A stretch of DNA of 64,000 bases from Methanomicrobiales archaeon (GTDB taxonomy: Archaea > Halobacteriota > Methanomicrobia > Methanomicrobiales > Methanospirillaceae), in contig JAAYCY010000030.1 of assembly GCA_012729535.1 (NCBI GenBank), forward strand, positions 1 through 64,000, written 5' to 3'. Below the pieces are notes generated by a model. It saw only the letters and a program-made list of their open reading frames with translations, made no database searches and was not told the DNA's origin. Below, in pieces: positions 10,179 to 20,041 of this stretch. Each line of letters opens with the position of its first letter. Position 1 is the first letter of the stretch. A program made the translations under genes and the position numbers.

Positions 10179-10766
10179 ATGAGTGAAGAAGCATCTGCAG
10201 CCCCGGCACGACTCCTTTTCAACCGCTGGGACATAAATGAGGTCACGATTCGTGATCCTGGTATCGCACGGTACGTGAACCTGAACTCGATGATTGTGCC
10301 ACATTCCTGTGGAAGACTCACCCGCCAGGAATTTCACAAAGCAAATATGCTCATCGTTGAGCGGCTTATCAATCAGCTCATGCGTACTGAAATTAACACG
10401 GGAAAGAAGCAGCTTGCAATACGTATTGTCAAAGATGCCTTTGAAATAATCAACCAGAAAACCAAGAAAAACCCAATAGAGGTTCTCTGTGATGCAGTTG
10501 CAAACACCGGTCCACGCGAAGAAACCGTCCGTCTCAAATATGGTGGTATCAATGTTCCAAAGTCTGTTGATACTGCGCCAATGCGCAGGGTAAATACTGC
10601 TGTTGGTCTGATTGCAGCCGGTGTGTACTCAGCGTCCCATAAGAAGAAGAAACCGGTCGCAAATGCGCTTGCGGAGGAACTTATAGCCGCTGCAAACGGT
10701 GATCCAAAGTGTTACTCAGTCGCAAAGCGTGAAGAACGGGAACGTGTTGCAAAGTCTGCACGGTAA
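10179..10766 (+). CDS. rps7: 30S ribosomal protein S7
   Basis: Primary 16S rRNA-binding protein of the small-subunit head. Conserved S7 stretches are seen (GKKQLAIRIVKDAFEII, NVPKSVDTAPMRRVNTAV, SHKKKKPVANALAEEL). The ATG at 10179 has an ideal AGGTGATC ribosome site overlapping the rps12 stop. An earlier GTG at 10170 is possible but less well placed. At 195 residues it is normal for archaea. It is translated together with rps12 upstream. Confidence 0.97.
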   Translation: MSEEASAAPARLLFNRWDINEVTIRDPGIARYVNLNSMIVPHSCGRLTRQEFHKANMLIVERLINQLMRTEINTGKKQLAIRIVKDAFEIINQKTKKNPIEVLCDAVANTGPREETVRLKYGGINVPKSVDTAPMRRVNTAVGLIAAGVYSASHKKKKPVANALAEELIAAANGDPKCYSVAKREERERVAKSAR

Positions 10767-10809
10767 ATATTGGTCCCATTTCTGTTTTTTTTAAAATTGC
10801 AGGTGAAAT

Positions 10810-13005
10810 ATGAGTCGAGGGAAGAAAACGGTAGAGCGCGTCATGCAGCTCATGAACCAGCCTGAGCATATCAGAAATATCGGAATTGTCGCCCATATCG
10901 ATCATGGCAAGACAACCCTTTCAGATAATCTTCTGGCCGGTGCAGGTATTATCAGCGGAGACCTGGCAGGAAAGGCCTGCTGGATGGACTCTGACGAAGA
11001 GGAACAGGCACGTGGCATTACCATTGATGCATCCAACGTATCAATGGTCCACGAGTACGGAGGAAAAGAGTACCTCATCAACATGATCGACACTCCTGGT
11101 CACGTTGATTTTGGTGGTGATGTTACTCGTGCTATGCGTGCTGTTGACGGAGCAGTAGTTCTTGTCGATGCAGTCGAAGGGACCATGCCCCAGACTGAGA
11201 CCGTTCTGCGTCAGGCATTGAAAGAGCGTGTTAAACCTGTATTATTCATCAACAAGGTTGACCGTCTTATCAATGAGCTGCAGGTTGACGAGATGGAGAT
11301 GCAGATCAGGCTTGGAAAAGTAATCGATAAAGTCAACAAGCTGATCAAGGGCATGAATGAGGAAATGTACAATAATGGCTGGAAACTTGATGCAGCTGGA
11401 GGAACAGTTGCATTTGGGTCAGCATTGTATAACTGGGCTATTTCTGTACCCTACATGAAAAAGTCCGGTATTTCATTTAAGGAAGTATACGAGCACTGTA
11501 AAAAAGGAGAAATGAAAGAGCTTGGAAAGAAAAGCCCTCTTTGTGATGTAGTCCTTGATATGGTCGTTTCGTTCCTTCCTGATCCAAAAGTGGCCCAGCC
11601 CCGGCGTGTCGGTGTCATCTGGCATGGTGACGTAAACAGTGCAGAAGGTAAAGGGATGATAACATGCGATCCGACTGCACCAAGTTGTCTGATGGTTACT
11701 GATATTTCTTTTGACCCTCATGCAGGTGAAGTAGCCACTGGTCGTCTCTTTTCCGGGAAACTCAGCCGTGGAGATGAGATGTATGTTATGGGAACTGCAA
11801 AGAAGGTTAATCGTCTTCAGCAGGTCGGAATTTTTATGGGTCCAACCCGGGTTGAGGTTCCTGAACTCTTTGCCGGTAACATTGCCGCCGTAACTGGTCT
11901 TAAGGATGCCGTTGTGGGTTCAACTGTATCCAGCCTGATGGAAATGACTCCGTTTGAGTCCCTTGAGCATTACTCTGAGCCGGTCGTTACTGTTGCGGTT
12001 GAAGCAAAGAATATGAAAGATCTGCCAAAACTCGTTGAGGTGCTTAGGCAGGTTGCAAAAGAGGATCCGACTCTCCGTGTCAACATCAATGAAGAAACCG
12101 GTGAACACCTGATTTCAGGAATGGGAGAACTTCATCTTGAGATTATTACCGGGCGTATAAAGCGGGATAAGGGTGTTGAGATCATCACATCTGAGCCAAT
12201 TGTTGTTTACCGTGAGACAATTACTCAGGAACTCACCGATGCTGTTGAGGGTAAATCTCCAAACCGTCACAACCGGTTCTACTTTACTCTGCATCCTCTG
12301 CCTGACCATGTGGTTGATCTGATTAAAAGTCACGAGATCTCTATGAACCAGGAATCCCTGGAACGCCGTGATGCGATGGTTAAAGCAGGGTTTGAGAAGG
12401 ATGAAGCAAAAAGTGTCAAAGATATTTATGCAACAAACATCTTCCTTGATATGACCAAGGGTATTCAGTACCTGAATGAAACTATGGAACTCATCATCGA
12501 TGGTATTCATGAAGCCCTGGATGGCGGTCCGCTTGCAGATGAGCCGGTTCAGAACATGCTCATCAAGCTCATTGATGTCAAGCTTCACGAAGACGCCATT
12601 CATCGTGGCCCTGCACAGGTTATCCCTGCAGTTAGGAGTGCAATTAAAGGTGGAATGCTTCTTGCAGGGGATTCACTCCTTGAACCATTGCAGAAATTGC
12701 ATATCACCGTTCCTCAGGATAATATGGGTGGTGCTACTTCCCAGATTCAAAGCCGTCGTGGTCAGGTCTTTGACATGGCTAGTGAAGGAGATACCATTAC
12801 AGTCATTGGGAAAGCACCGGTTGCAGAACTCTTTGGATTTGCCGGGGACATACGGTCAGCAACCGAAGGTCGTGCCATGTGGAACAGTGAATTTGCAGGA
12901 TTTGAGATTGTTCCATCAGGATCTGCCAAAGATATCGTTCTGCAGATAAGAAAGCGCAAGGGTCTGAAAGAAGAGCTGCCTAAGCCCGCGGATTACCTTG
13001 CCTAA
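10810..13005 (+). CDS. fusA: translation elongation factor EF-2
   Basis: GTPase that drives ribosomal translocation. The G1 motif is [12 protein letters not shown] near residue 30, with DTPGH (G3) and NKVD (G4) following. The diphthamide-site histidine is in DAIHRGPAQ at about residue 598, as expected for archaeal EF-2. The total of 731 residues and the domain order G-II-III-IV-V are standard. It starts 43 nt after rps7, with AGGTGA before the ATG. No dph genes are in the window. Confidence 0.98.
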   Translation: MSRGKKTVERVMQLMNQPEHIRNIGIVAHIDHGKTTLSDNLLAGAGIISGDLAGKACWMDSDEEEQARGITIDASNVSMVHEYGGKEYLINMIDTPGHVDFGGDVTRAMRAVDGAVVLVDAVEGTMPQTETVLRQALKERVKPVLFINKVDRLINELQVDEMEMQIRLGKVIDKVNKLIKGMNEEMYNNGWKLDAAGGTVAFGSALYNWAISVPYMKKSGISFKEVYEHCKKGEMKELGKKSPLCDVVLDMVVSFLPDPKVAQPRRVGVIWHGDVNSAEGKGMITCDPTAPSCLMVTDISFDPHAGEVATGRLFSGKLSRGDEMYVMGTAKKVNRLQQVGIFMGPTRVEVPELFAGNIAAVTGLKDAVVGSTVSSLMEMTPFESLEHYSEPVVTVAVEAKNMKDLPKLVEVLRQVAKEDPTLRVNINEETGEHLISGMGELHLEIITGRIKRDKGVEIITSEPIVVYRETITQELTDAVEGKSPNRHNRFYFTLHPLPDHVVDLIKSHEISMNQESLERRDAMVKAGFEKDEAKSVKDIYATNIFLDMTKGIQYLNETMELIIDGIHEALDGGPLADEPVQNMLIKLIDVKLHEDAIHRGPAQVIPAVRSAIKGGMLLAGDSLLEPLQKLHITVPQDNMGGATSQIQSRRGQVFDMASEGDTITVIGKAPVAELFGFAGDIRSATEGRAMWNSEFAGFEIVPSGSAKDIVLQIRKRKGLKEELPKPADYLA

Positions 13006-13108
13006 ATCCGCTCCCTTTTTTCATCACTCAATTAAATTAATTTATTTTTATTTATTTTCCTTTATATCGCCCAATTTGTTGGTATTTCTGTGCCGAAATT
13101 TAACAAGG

Positions 13109-13162
13109 TATATATGGATCACCGACGAAAAATTCGTGAATAATTTGACTACAGTTGTAGTC
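13109..13162 (+). promoter_or_regulatory. putative promoter with inverted repeat in the 5' leader
   Basis: A TATA-like TATATATG at 13109-13116 points to a transcript start near 13140 for the secreted-protein gene at 13186. Two inverted repeats follow: ACGAA/TTCGT at 13125-13137 with a 3-nt spacer, and GACTACA/TGTAGTC at 13147-13162 with a 2-nt spacer. The second would lie in the leader 23 nt before the start codon. It could be a protein-binding site or a hairpin. Confidence 0.4.
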
Positions 13163-13185
13163 GAAATTTGATGGGGTTGATTAAT

Positions 13186-14025
13186 ATGAAAGATTGTGAT
13201 TTGAGGAGAGTAAGCTGTGTAATTCTGGTTATCCTCGTTCTCTGTGTCGGATGGGTAACTGCAATCAGACCTACTTCTGCATTATATGATCAGACTGGTA
13301 TCTATACTACCATAGATGCAACATGTATCGGGACTTTTATCGTAGATCATGATATGGAATGGCACCAGTCCAGTTCACACGGTTCCAACCTGTTAAATAA
13401 AACTCTGACCGATGGTGAAACCAGAGCGATTTTTACGTATACCGAGGATACGCTGGGGGCTGATGGAGAAACCAGGTATACCAAAGATTTCACTATGGAT
13501 GGTTCAAATGTGTCTCAGGGCAGGGATAATTTGGACGCCAGGCACACGGTGAATTTTAAGACTGAAGAAAGCGGAGCATTGCTCTGGGATGAACAGGCTA
13601 CTATTACGGTTGATGGAGCATCATCTGAAGGTACAGATATCGGACGATGTGTGTTTGCCGGTGGCACAGCTGATGGATCCGCAGCTTTCTCGGGAACCGT
13701 TGAAGCCGGAAGCAGAATGAATGTTCAGGAGGTAGCTGCAGTTACTCAGGTGAATGGAAGGGCAATATCTGAGAGTTCAACAGTACCAGTCAACCTCCGG
13801 TATGGGTTTGACGCTCAGGGTCTTGGAACAACTGATGATAATACCCTCGCAAAAGGTTCCGCAGAGGTTTTCATGAATACGAACTTTGTGACAGGTGATC
13901 CAGCGACTGCAGAAGATTGTTCTACACCGACAAATGTAACAACAATCATTAATGATCGCCAGAGAACCATGGCAAGTGGTCTCTTTGACCTGGCACAGAC
14001 CCACGAATACATATCAACTTACTAA
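13186..14025 (+). CDS. secreted protein of unknown function
   Basis: I do not recognise this family. After a short basic N-terminus, residues 10-26 form a signal peptide ending near VTA. The remaining 250 or so residues are hydrophilic, rich in Thr, Gly and Asp, and look beta-stranded, with several N-glycosylation sequons (for example NKT, NVS, NVT) and few cysteines. No C-terminal anchor is seen. The ATG at 13186 is preferred because GGGGTTGAT is correctly spaced; an ATG at 13171 is also in frame. The gene is monocistronic or co-transcribed with the HEAT protein 21 nt downstream. A promoter with inverted repeats precedes it. Confidence 0.7.
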   Translation: MKDCDLRRVSCVILVILVLCVGWVTAIRPTSALYDQTGIYTTIDATCIGTFIVDHDMEWHQSSSHGSNLLNKTLTDGETRAIFTYTEDTLGADGETRYTKDFTMDGSNVSQGRDNLDARHTVNFKTEESGALLWDEQATITVDGASSEGTDIGRCVFAGGTADGSAAFSGTVEAGSRMNVQEVAAVTQVNGRAISESSTVPVNLRYGFDAQGLGTTDDNTLAKGSAEVFMNTNFVTGDPATAEDCSTPTNVTTIINDRQRTMASGLFDLAQTHEYISTY

Positions 14026-14046
14026 CCTCCCATTTTCTTTTTTTTT

Positions 14047-14520
14047 ATGTTATCTGCTGATATTGAGAAGAATATTGCCGGACTTAGAAATCAGAACAAG
14101 GAAGTCCGTGCAATTTCGATGGAAAACCTTGCTGGATTAGGCAGATCTGTAGTTCCTGCATTGTTATCGCTTCTTGACGATGACAACTGGGTAATCAGGT
14201 ATCGGGCATCTGAAGCGCTGGGTATTATCCAGGATGAAAGCACAATTGAAAGTCTTATCCGGATGACTACTGATAACAAGGACCATGTCAGGTACATGGC
14301 TGTAAAAGCCCTGGCAGGAATGCAGGATTTGAGAGTTGGTCCGGTTCTTATCAGGATGTTATCTGATGACCATTCCTATACCAGAAAAATTGCAGCTAAG
14401 GGACTTGCAAATGCAGGTAAACCTGATGCTATTGAGCACCTGGAAAAAGCCCTTGACTGCGAATCAGATCCAATGGTCAGATTATCTTTTGAAGATGCTC
14501 TAAACCGGTTAAAAAAGTAG
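14047..14520 (+). CDS. HEAT-repeat (PBS-lyase-like) protein
   Basis: This 157-residue protein is built almost entirely of HEAT repeats of about 30 residues. Four can be aligned by the pattern VxxLIxML-x5-VRxxAxxALxxx (for example VVPALLSLLDDDNWVIRYRA and RVGPVLIRMLSDDHSYTRK). Such repeats form a curved helical scaffold for protein-protein contacts. No catalytic motif or targeting signal is present, so it is probably cytoplasmic. No clear ribosome site precedes the ATG, which follows a run of T residues. Partner unknown. It is convergent with metG. Confidence 0.82.
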   Translation: MLSADIEKNIAGLRNQNKEVRAISMENLAGLGRSVVPALLSLLDDDNWVIRYRASEALGIIQDESTIESLIRMTTDNKDHVRYMAVKALAGMQDLRVGPVLIRMLSDDHSYTRKIAAKGLANAGKPDAIEHLEKALDCESDPMVRLSFEDALNRLKK

Positions 14521-14530
14521 TAAATCAGGT

Positions 14531-16525
14531 TTATCGGATCTTTGTTCCCGGAGACACGGGTGTTGCCGGCACCAGGAGTGATGCCTCATCTCCGGCAGCA
14601 AGGATCATACCATTGCTTTCAATTCCGAATATTTTTGCCGGCTTTAAATTTGTACAGACCACCACGTCTTTTCCAACCAGATCCTGTGGAGTATAAAATT
14701 GTGCAATACCACTGACGATCTGTCTGTTCTCATCTCCAATGCTAACCTGCAATTTCAGGAGTTTTGATGACTTTGGGACTACTTCAACTGATAAGATTTT
14801 TCCAGTTTTAATTTCAACCTTTGCAAATTCCTCGATACTTATCTGAGGGGTAACGGGCTTTTTCTGTGCATCCAGTGCATCTATTCGTTCCCTGAGCCGT
14901 CCATCAAACTCTGTGGTCATCTTATCATCAATTTTGGTAAATACAATTGAAGGCTCCGGAAGAGAACCGGGGGGAAGTTTTGTCAGTCCTTGTTCAAAAG
15001 AAATTTTGCAGATATTATCTTTTTGTCCGAACTGGCTCCAAATCTGCGACGCCTTTTCAGGCATTACCGGTTCTATCAGGAGAGTCAGAGCTTTTGCAAG
15101 ATGCAGGCAGTTGCACATTACCTGTGCCATTGCAGAGGGATCTGTTTTTGCAAGTTTCCAGGGTTCTTTGTTCTGGATATAGGTGTTTCCCCAGGCGGAA
15201 AGCGAGAGAATGCAGTCAACCGCTCCTTTAAAGTCGTAATTTTCCATCAGGTTTGTAACCATGCCGAGTGTTTCAGAGATCCTTTCAACAATCTCATCTT
15301 CCACTTCTCCGTCTGGAACTCCACCAAACTGTTTTTGGGACAAATGAAGTGTCCGGTATATAAAATTGCCAAGATTATTTACGATTTCATTATTAACCCG
15401 CTCCTGGAAGAGTTGCCATGAAAAGTTCATCTCTTTGGTATGGCTTGTATAGGTGAGCATGTAATATCTGAGGTAATCTGCTGACAGCCCCAGGTCAAGA
15501 TAATCTTCATTTGTCCAGACCACATATCCACGTGACTTGGAAAACTTATGATCATCAATCTTAAGCATGCCAGAAGCAATCACCGCATGAGGTATTCCAT
15601 ATCCGGCTCCGTGAAGCATAGCAGGCCAGAAGATGCAATGGTGATAGGTGATGTCCTGTCCGATAAAGTGGCTGACCCTGGTGTTTTCACCACACCAGTA
15701 TCGTTTCCAGTCCTTTCCATTCAGTGCTGCCCACTCCTCAGTAAAAGCGATATAACCGATAGGAGCATCTACCCAGACGTATACTACCAGGTCTTCATGA
15801 CCTGGAAATTTGACACCCCATTCTAGTGTCCTTGTAATACACCAGTCATGCAGGTCTTCGTTAACCCACCCAAGAGCATAGTTTATGGCATTATCAGTTC
15901 CCTTCAGGTCACCCAGATAATCTTTCAGCCAGTTTTTGAATCCTGAAAGGCGGAAAAAGAAATGCTCCTGCTCCCGGTACTCTGCCCGATTTCCACATAT
16001 TTTGCAGGTTGGTTCTAAAATTTCACCTGGTTCCAGATGCTTTCCACAGCCCTGGTCGCATTCATCTCCTCTTGCTGGTTTTTTACAGTGTGGACATATT
16101 CCTTCAAGGTACCGGTCAGGTAGAAATTTCTCGCATTTTGTGCAGTATGCCTGGTTAATTATCTTTGGGTAAACATATCCACGTTCAATTAAACGGCTGA
16201 CAAGATGTTTGGCCCGGTTATGTGTTGTTGGATCATCGGTCATCCCAAAATGATCAAATTCAACATGCATTTTTTTGAATGTTTCTGCAAAATGATTGTG
16301 GTAGCGTTCGGAGAGAAGCCGGGGAGTCGTGCCTTCCTTTTCAGCACTCACAACGATTGGTGTTCCATGATTATCTGAACCGCAGATAAAGACCACCTCT
16401 TCCCCTTTTCGTCGCATGAAACGGACAAAAAAGTCTGCAGGAACATATGTCCGGAGATGACCAAGATGACATGGACCGTTGGTGTACGGGAGCCCACAGG
16501 TAACGAGAAGTGGTCGGTTATTCAT
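14531..16525 (-). CDS. metG: methionyl-tRNA synthetase with C-terminal tRNA-binding domain
   Basis: Class I synthetase charging initiator and elongator tRNA-Met. The HIGH motif is CHLGHLRT near the N-terminus and the KMSKS equivalent is HKFSKSRGY. The connective-peptide region has zinc knuckles (CTKCEKF, CPHCKKP, CDQGCGK, CKICGNR). From about residue 565 an EMAPII/Trbp111-type OB domain is fused (VEIKTGKIL...LKLQVSIG...VVCTNLKPAKIFG), which increases tRNA affinity. The 664-residue size fits the fused form. Its start overlaps nothing and it is divergent from the gene at 16657. Confidence 0.96.
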   Translation of the reverse strand: MNNRPLLVTCGLPYTNGPCHLGHLRTYVPADFFVRFMRRKGEEVVFICGSDNHGTPIVVSAEKEGTTPRLLSERYHNHFAETFKKMHVEFDHFGMTDDPTTHNRAKHLVSRLIERGYVYPKIINQAYCTKCEKFLPDRYLEGICPHCKKPARGDECDQGCGKHLEPGEILEPTCKICGNRAEYREQEHFFFRLSGFKNWLKDYLGDLKGTDNAINYALGWVNEDLHDWCITRTLEWGVKFPGHEDLVVYVWVDAPIGYIAFTEEWAALNGKDWKRYWCGENTRVSHFIGQDITYHHCIFWPAMLHGAGYGIPHAVIASGMLKIDDHKFSKSRGYVVWTNEDYLDLGLSADYLRYYMLTYTSHTKEMNFSWQLFQERVNNEIVNNLGNFIYRTLHLSQKQFGGVPDGEVEDEIVERISETLGMVTNLMENYDFKGAVDCILSLSAWGNTYIQNKEPWKLAKTDPSAMAQVMCNCLHLAKALTLLIEPVMPEKASQIWSQFGQKDNICKISFEQGLTKLPPGSLPEPSIVFTKIDDKMTTEFDGRLRERIDALDAQKKPVTPQISIEEFAKVEIKTGKILSVEVVPKSSKLLKLQVSIGDENRQIVSGIAQFYTPQDLVGKDVVVCTNLKPAKIFGIESNGMILAAGDEASLLVPATPVSPGTKIR

Positions 16526-16616
16526 TAAGCTATATTTTTGAAGATAATTCTATAAAATATACAGAGCATGAGTACTCCTTTTTTTTGAATTTACCGCAAT
16601 ATTATAAAAGGAGAAT

Positions 16617-16655
16617 ATGTTCTTGCGCAGGCAGATATCCAAAAGAGCTGACTGA
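16617..16655 (+). CDS. possible 12-codon leader peptide
   Basis: A short open frame, ATG at 16617 to TGA at 16653-16655, has a strong AAGGAG ribosome site directly upstream and ends 1 nt before the ATG of the next gene. The encoded peptide would be MFLRRQISKRAD. It may couple translation to the downstream gene. It is too short for any homology argument. Confidence 0.3.
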   Translation: MFLRRQISKRAD

Positions 16656-16656
16656 T

Positions 16657-17430
16657 ATGAGGAAAAAATTTACCCTGAATACTGTCTCATTGGGTTCTGA
16701 ACCTGAAAGCCCGAAGATTTCATCACTTACTGATTTAGTATCCAAGTATAAAGGGATTGAAGCTGATCTCCTGACATTTCAGCTACTTTTATCGTATTCA
16801 TCCCAGAAAATGGCAAATATCGATGAAATTGGAACCGGTGGAAAATATTATCGCCCCCGGCTTGATGAAGCATTAAAATGGGATGAAGAACTGGGTCCAT
16901 CCATTCAACCTGAAAAAATGGTTAATGATTACTCACTGATAACGAAACATGACAGAACGATCCGTTCGGTTCATGAAAGTCCTTCTCTCATTTCTTCCTC
17001 TCCTTCTCCTGAAGATGAAGATGGATTTGCTGAAATGTGTCATGGGTTTTCATTATTAATGAGGACTCTGCGAGATGCAAGGATTTATGGTCATATTATC
17101 CATATGAAAAATCCTGTCTCTTTAGAACTTGAATTACTATCCACTCCAAAAAATCTCTTGCTCCTTCACGAACCTGATCCGGATTCTATTGAGGAATTAC
17201 TTGAGAATACACAAAATCTGGTTCTTTCTGCAGAAAAGGTATCATTGCTGGAGGATCTTGTTGACCGGTACCAGGTGAGAAATCTTTACCTGTATGGGGC
17301 GTCTGCCCAGGATATAGACTTCGCTTCTCAATACATGGATCCTGATCACATGAAGATTGCAGGTTATTGTCTGAAGAATGAAGAAGAATTTTGGAAGAAA
17401 TTGACCGTATCTGCGATTATTTCTGTATAG
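16657..17430 (+). CDS. hypothetical protein, acidic, unknown function
   Basis: I do not recognise this family. The 257-residue product from MRKKFTLNT is soluble and acidic, has no signal peptide or membrane segment, and looks largely helical. A serine/proline-rich linker (SPSLISSSPSPEDEDG) lies near the middle, followed by a part with alternating strands and helices. The start at 16657 is inferred. Upstream in-frame sequence would extend into the metG promoter region and past a TATA-like TATAAAATATA near 16551. The 3' end overlaps the convergent DHH gene by 14 nt. Confidence 0.6.
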   Translation: MRKKFTLNTVSLGSEPESPKISSLTDLVSKYKGIEADLLTFQLLLSYSSQKMANIDEIGTGGKYYRPRLDEALKWDEELGPSIQPEKMVNDYSLITKHDRTIRSVHESPSLISSSPSPEDEDGFAEMCHGFSLLMRTLRDARIYGHIIHMKNPVSLELELLSTPKNLLLLHEPDPDSIEELLENTQNLVLSAEKVSLLEDLVDRYQVRNLYLYGASAQDIDFASQYMDPDHMKIAGYCLKNEEEFWKKLTVSAIISV

Positions 17431-18403
17431 TATCAGCATAATCAGCAATTTTGCTGAACCATCGGTTTCTTTTTAAAACATATAACCATATTCTGTCTTT
17501 TAGGGTGAAATGAAAAAATCCCCCGGCTGCATTAGGATGGCCACCACCACCAAATTCTCTCGCGATTTTATGACTTATGGGCGGTTCAGACCGAATAGAG
17601 AACTTTCCTGATGGTGAAACGAGCACTTCAATATCGGATCCCAGTTCTTTTCTCAGGTATGCTGCGGTTTCACTCGGGTACCCATACATGGGAGTTACTA
17701 TGGTCCGGTATTTTTTACCCAGAATCGTTGCAGAACGCTTTGTCCGCTCCATGACGCGGTTCATTTCTCTCATAATATCTTCATACTCGGTTCTGATTAG
17801 TTTGTCATCAAATACTCCGAGCATGAGCATATCTCTGACATGTTCTCTATTTTTATGTCTCTGGAGAACAAGACCCAGGACACCTGAACGTGGATCCTGG
17901 TGTTTCCACAGGTCATAGTCACAGACAACAAGGGCGATCTCCTGGGTGATGATATCATCCGGAGTCAGGTCACTGGCACAAATGCCACAGGCACATCTTC
18001 CGGTATCAATGTGCAGGTGCTCAACGATGCTCTTTACAAGGCCTATTTCATCTTCATGCCATCGATGGTGATCCCGCCACTCAATTTTCCATCCTTTCTG
18101 TTTTATCCTTCGGAGATGTGATTCAAGTCCTTTCCGGTACGAAAGGTCGCTAATCGATAGTGTATCCCCATTTCCTGCGATTTGGGAAATGAGTTCAAGG
18201 TATATGGGGAATTTACCAACTGAGCTGAATATTGTGTGGACTCCCTCAGTCCTGAACCTGATCCGGTGGACTGCATCTGCGCCTACAGCATCAAAATCAT
18301 TATGGGTGAGATGGACAACTTTTGCAGTCCGGAGAGCGATATCTGCTGAAATTTTTGCGATATCCGGCCCCGCACTCCGTTTCCTGAAGAACATCGGGAT
18401 CAT
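17417..18403 (-). CDS. DHH-family phosphoesterase
   Basis: Member of the DHH/DHHA1 superfamily (RecJ, NrnA and cyclic-di-nucleotide hydrolases). The first metal motif is THNDFDAVGADA, the DHH-equivalent signature is RDHHRWHEDE near residue 130, and the DHHA1 glycine-rich motif is EFGGGGHPNAAGG near residue 290. These ligands suggest an active Mn-dependent phosphodiesterase acting on short oligonucleotides or a dinucleotide messenger; which one cannot be told. At 328 residues it is of typical length. It is monocistronic and its promoter lies upstream of 18403, before the tRNA-Phe gene. Confidence 0.88.
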   Translation of the reverse strand: MIPMFFRKRSAGPDIAKISADIALRTAKVVHLTHNDFDAVGADAVHRIRFRTEGVHTIFSSVGKFPIYLELISQIAGNGDTLSISDLSYRKGLESHLRRIKQKGWKIEWRDHHRWHEDEIGLVKSIVEHLHIDTGRCACGICASDLTPDDIITQEIALVVCDYDLWKHQDPRSGVLGLVLQRHKNREHVRDMLMLGVFDDKLIRTEYEDIMREMNRVMERTKRSATILGKKYRTIVTPMYGYPSETAAYLRKELGSDIEVLVSPSGKFSIRSEPPISHKIAREFGGGGHPNAAGGFFHFTLKDRIWLYVLKRNRWFSKIADYADTIQK

Positions 18404-18518
18404 GTCAGTCTTCAGATGCCTTAATGGACTTGGTGTATACCTGGTACTACCCGGGTATCATAAAGAGAGTATCAAATGACAAGAATTAATTATGTAGGAG
18501 TGTAATCTGTATAGTCGC

Positions 18519-18592
18519 GCCTCAGTAGCTCAGACTGGGAGAGCGCCAGACTGAAGATCTGGTTGTCCCCGGTTCAAATCCGGGCTGAGGCA
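18519..18592 (+). tRNA. tRNA-Phe (GAA)
   Basis: A complete cloverleaf is seen: acceptor strands GCCTCAG and CTGAGGC with discriminator A, a D-arm with AGCTCAGACTGGGAGAGC, an anticodon stem CCAGA/TCTGG with GAA at 18553-18555, and a T-arm GGTTCAAATCC. CCA is not encoded. Its product is the substrate of Taw1 encoded at 2.6 kb. A decayed integrase gene begins about 145 nt downstream, in keeping with use of tRNA genes as integration sites. Confidence 0.97.
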
Positions 18593-18736
18593 TCTTGACA
18601 GTTTAGGTTCAATGCCTATCCTTTTTTTGGTGAGTGAATCTTATTGGATAGTGGTGACTTTCCACGTCTTCATTTTATCAGTTCAACGATAAGTAGACGG
18701 GGGACCGGTCAATAGAAAAAGCGATAAGCCGGTAAA

Positions 18737-19890
18737 GTGACTGAAGATGATGCAAACCTGATTAAGGGATATGCATATATAAAGTTCCCGGGATGGAAAC
18801 AGTGATACCCGGATTAAAAAGGTATTTTTTACCCTTGTTTCCTGGCGGAAATTTATTCCTAAACCATACTGGGATGCTGGTATCATCGACCAATATGAAG
18901 GGATCAAAGCTCTCAAGGAAGGGACCAGCCGGAGGGGCAAACCCTTCACACAAAATGCAAAACATGATTATATCCGGATTCTTCGGCAGTTCTATATCTG
19001 GATGATTCGTGAAGATTATTCTAAAATACAAGAACAGAAGATCAAAGATATTAGGGTCCCAGCGGTAGATTCAGAAACAAGTGAGCCAGAAGATCTAATT
19101 ACTACGGAGGAGATTGATCAACTTCTCAAAGCCTGTAAAAATAGTAGGGATCGTGCTTTAATAGCCTGTTTTTATGAATCCGGTACACGTGTGGGAGAAC
19201 TGGCTCGGTTGACCTGGAATGACCTTTCTTTTGATGAATATGGAGTCAAGTGTCGTATCAAAGACACAAAGCAGAAAAAAGGGCAAGTATCATACCGATA
19301 TTCTCGCCTGACTTTGAGCCAGCATCATCTGGCGGTCTGGAAAAACGATTCTCCTGACTCATTCCCTGATGCTCCACTGTTTATTAATCTCCAGGATGGT
19401 AGCGAAATCACTTACATCACAGTTACCTGGCTTATTGCCCGGGTCCAGAAGGTTGCAGGGATAGAAAAGAGGCTGAACCCACACATATTCCGGAAGTCCA
19501 GAATTACTCACATGATTGCACAGAATTATCAGGAGTCTGTTGTAAAAAATGAGTATGTGGAACAATTTGAATACAAAAATGTTCAGCACGTATGTCTGTC
19601 TTGGTGAGGATGAGATAGATGATGAATTTCTGAATAAGGCTGGAGTGAAGCGAAAGAAAAAGGCCGAAGAGAATGTTCTTGCTCCCATCACCTGTGCCCG
19701 ATGTCATTATCTGAATGCGGCAGGGATGGCATTTTGTGGGAAATGTGGCTGGGCACTCACCGATGAAGCCATTGCCTCTGTTGAATCTGCTTCAAGTGCT
19801 ATTTAGAAAGCCTTAGGCTCCGGAGTTGAAAAGGATTTGATTGAAGCGATAACAAAACGGGTTATTGAGGAAATGGGGAAGAAATCTTAG
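18737..19890 (+). pseudogene. decayed tyrosine recombinase/integrase with zinc-ribbon tail
   Basis: Remains of an XerC/D-like integrase. A GTG at 18737 opens a frame (TEDDANLIKGYAYIKFPGWK) that stops at TGA 18803. Coding resumes in another frame from about 18843 (WRKFIPKPYWDAGIIDQYEG). The catalytic domain from 19002 shows the Arg region ESGTRVGELARLTW and HIFRKSRITHM. At a run of six A residues near 19547 the frame shifts. The next frame carries the tyrosine region (STYVCLG) and a double CxxC zinc ribbon (CARCHYL, CGKCGW). A TAG at 19804 interrupts the last 27 codons, which end at 19890. Several independent lesions indicate an inactive gene. It lies just after tRNA-Phe, a typical integration site. 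Confidence 0.85.
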
Positions 19891-19928
19891 GTTGTTTCCT
19901 TTCCGCTCTATTTTTTTTAATACTAAAA

Positions 19929-20012
19929 TATACTAATTTGATTAAAATTAGTATAATGGATAATTGAAGAGATTGAAAACTAAAATATACTAATGTGGTT
20001 AAAATTAGTATA
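19929..20012 (+). promoter_or_regulatory. two palindromic putative operators upstream of the Fic gene
   Basis: Two near-identical sites, 19929-19955 and 19986-20012, each have 9-bp arms TATACTAAT and ATTAGTATA separated by 9 nt, and they start 57 bp apart. The flanking ACTAAAA is repeated too. The right arm of the second site overlaps AGTATAAC, about 30 nt before the Fic ATG, which could be the TATA box of a leaderless transcript. The Fic protein carries its own C-terminal winged helix, so self-binding is a reasonable inference. Confidence 0.55.
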
Positions 20013-20041
20013 ACAAATATTATTTAGTAATTATTCAAATC

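Noticed and set aside
11473-11721. Open frame opposite fusA
   Set aside because: Long shadow frames are expected opposite strongly biased EF-2 coding DNA; there is no ribosome site or domain.
12115-12603. 162-codon frame opposite fusA
   Set aside because: Entirely within the EF-2 gene on the other strand, with no recognisable protein features.
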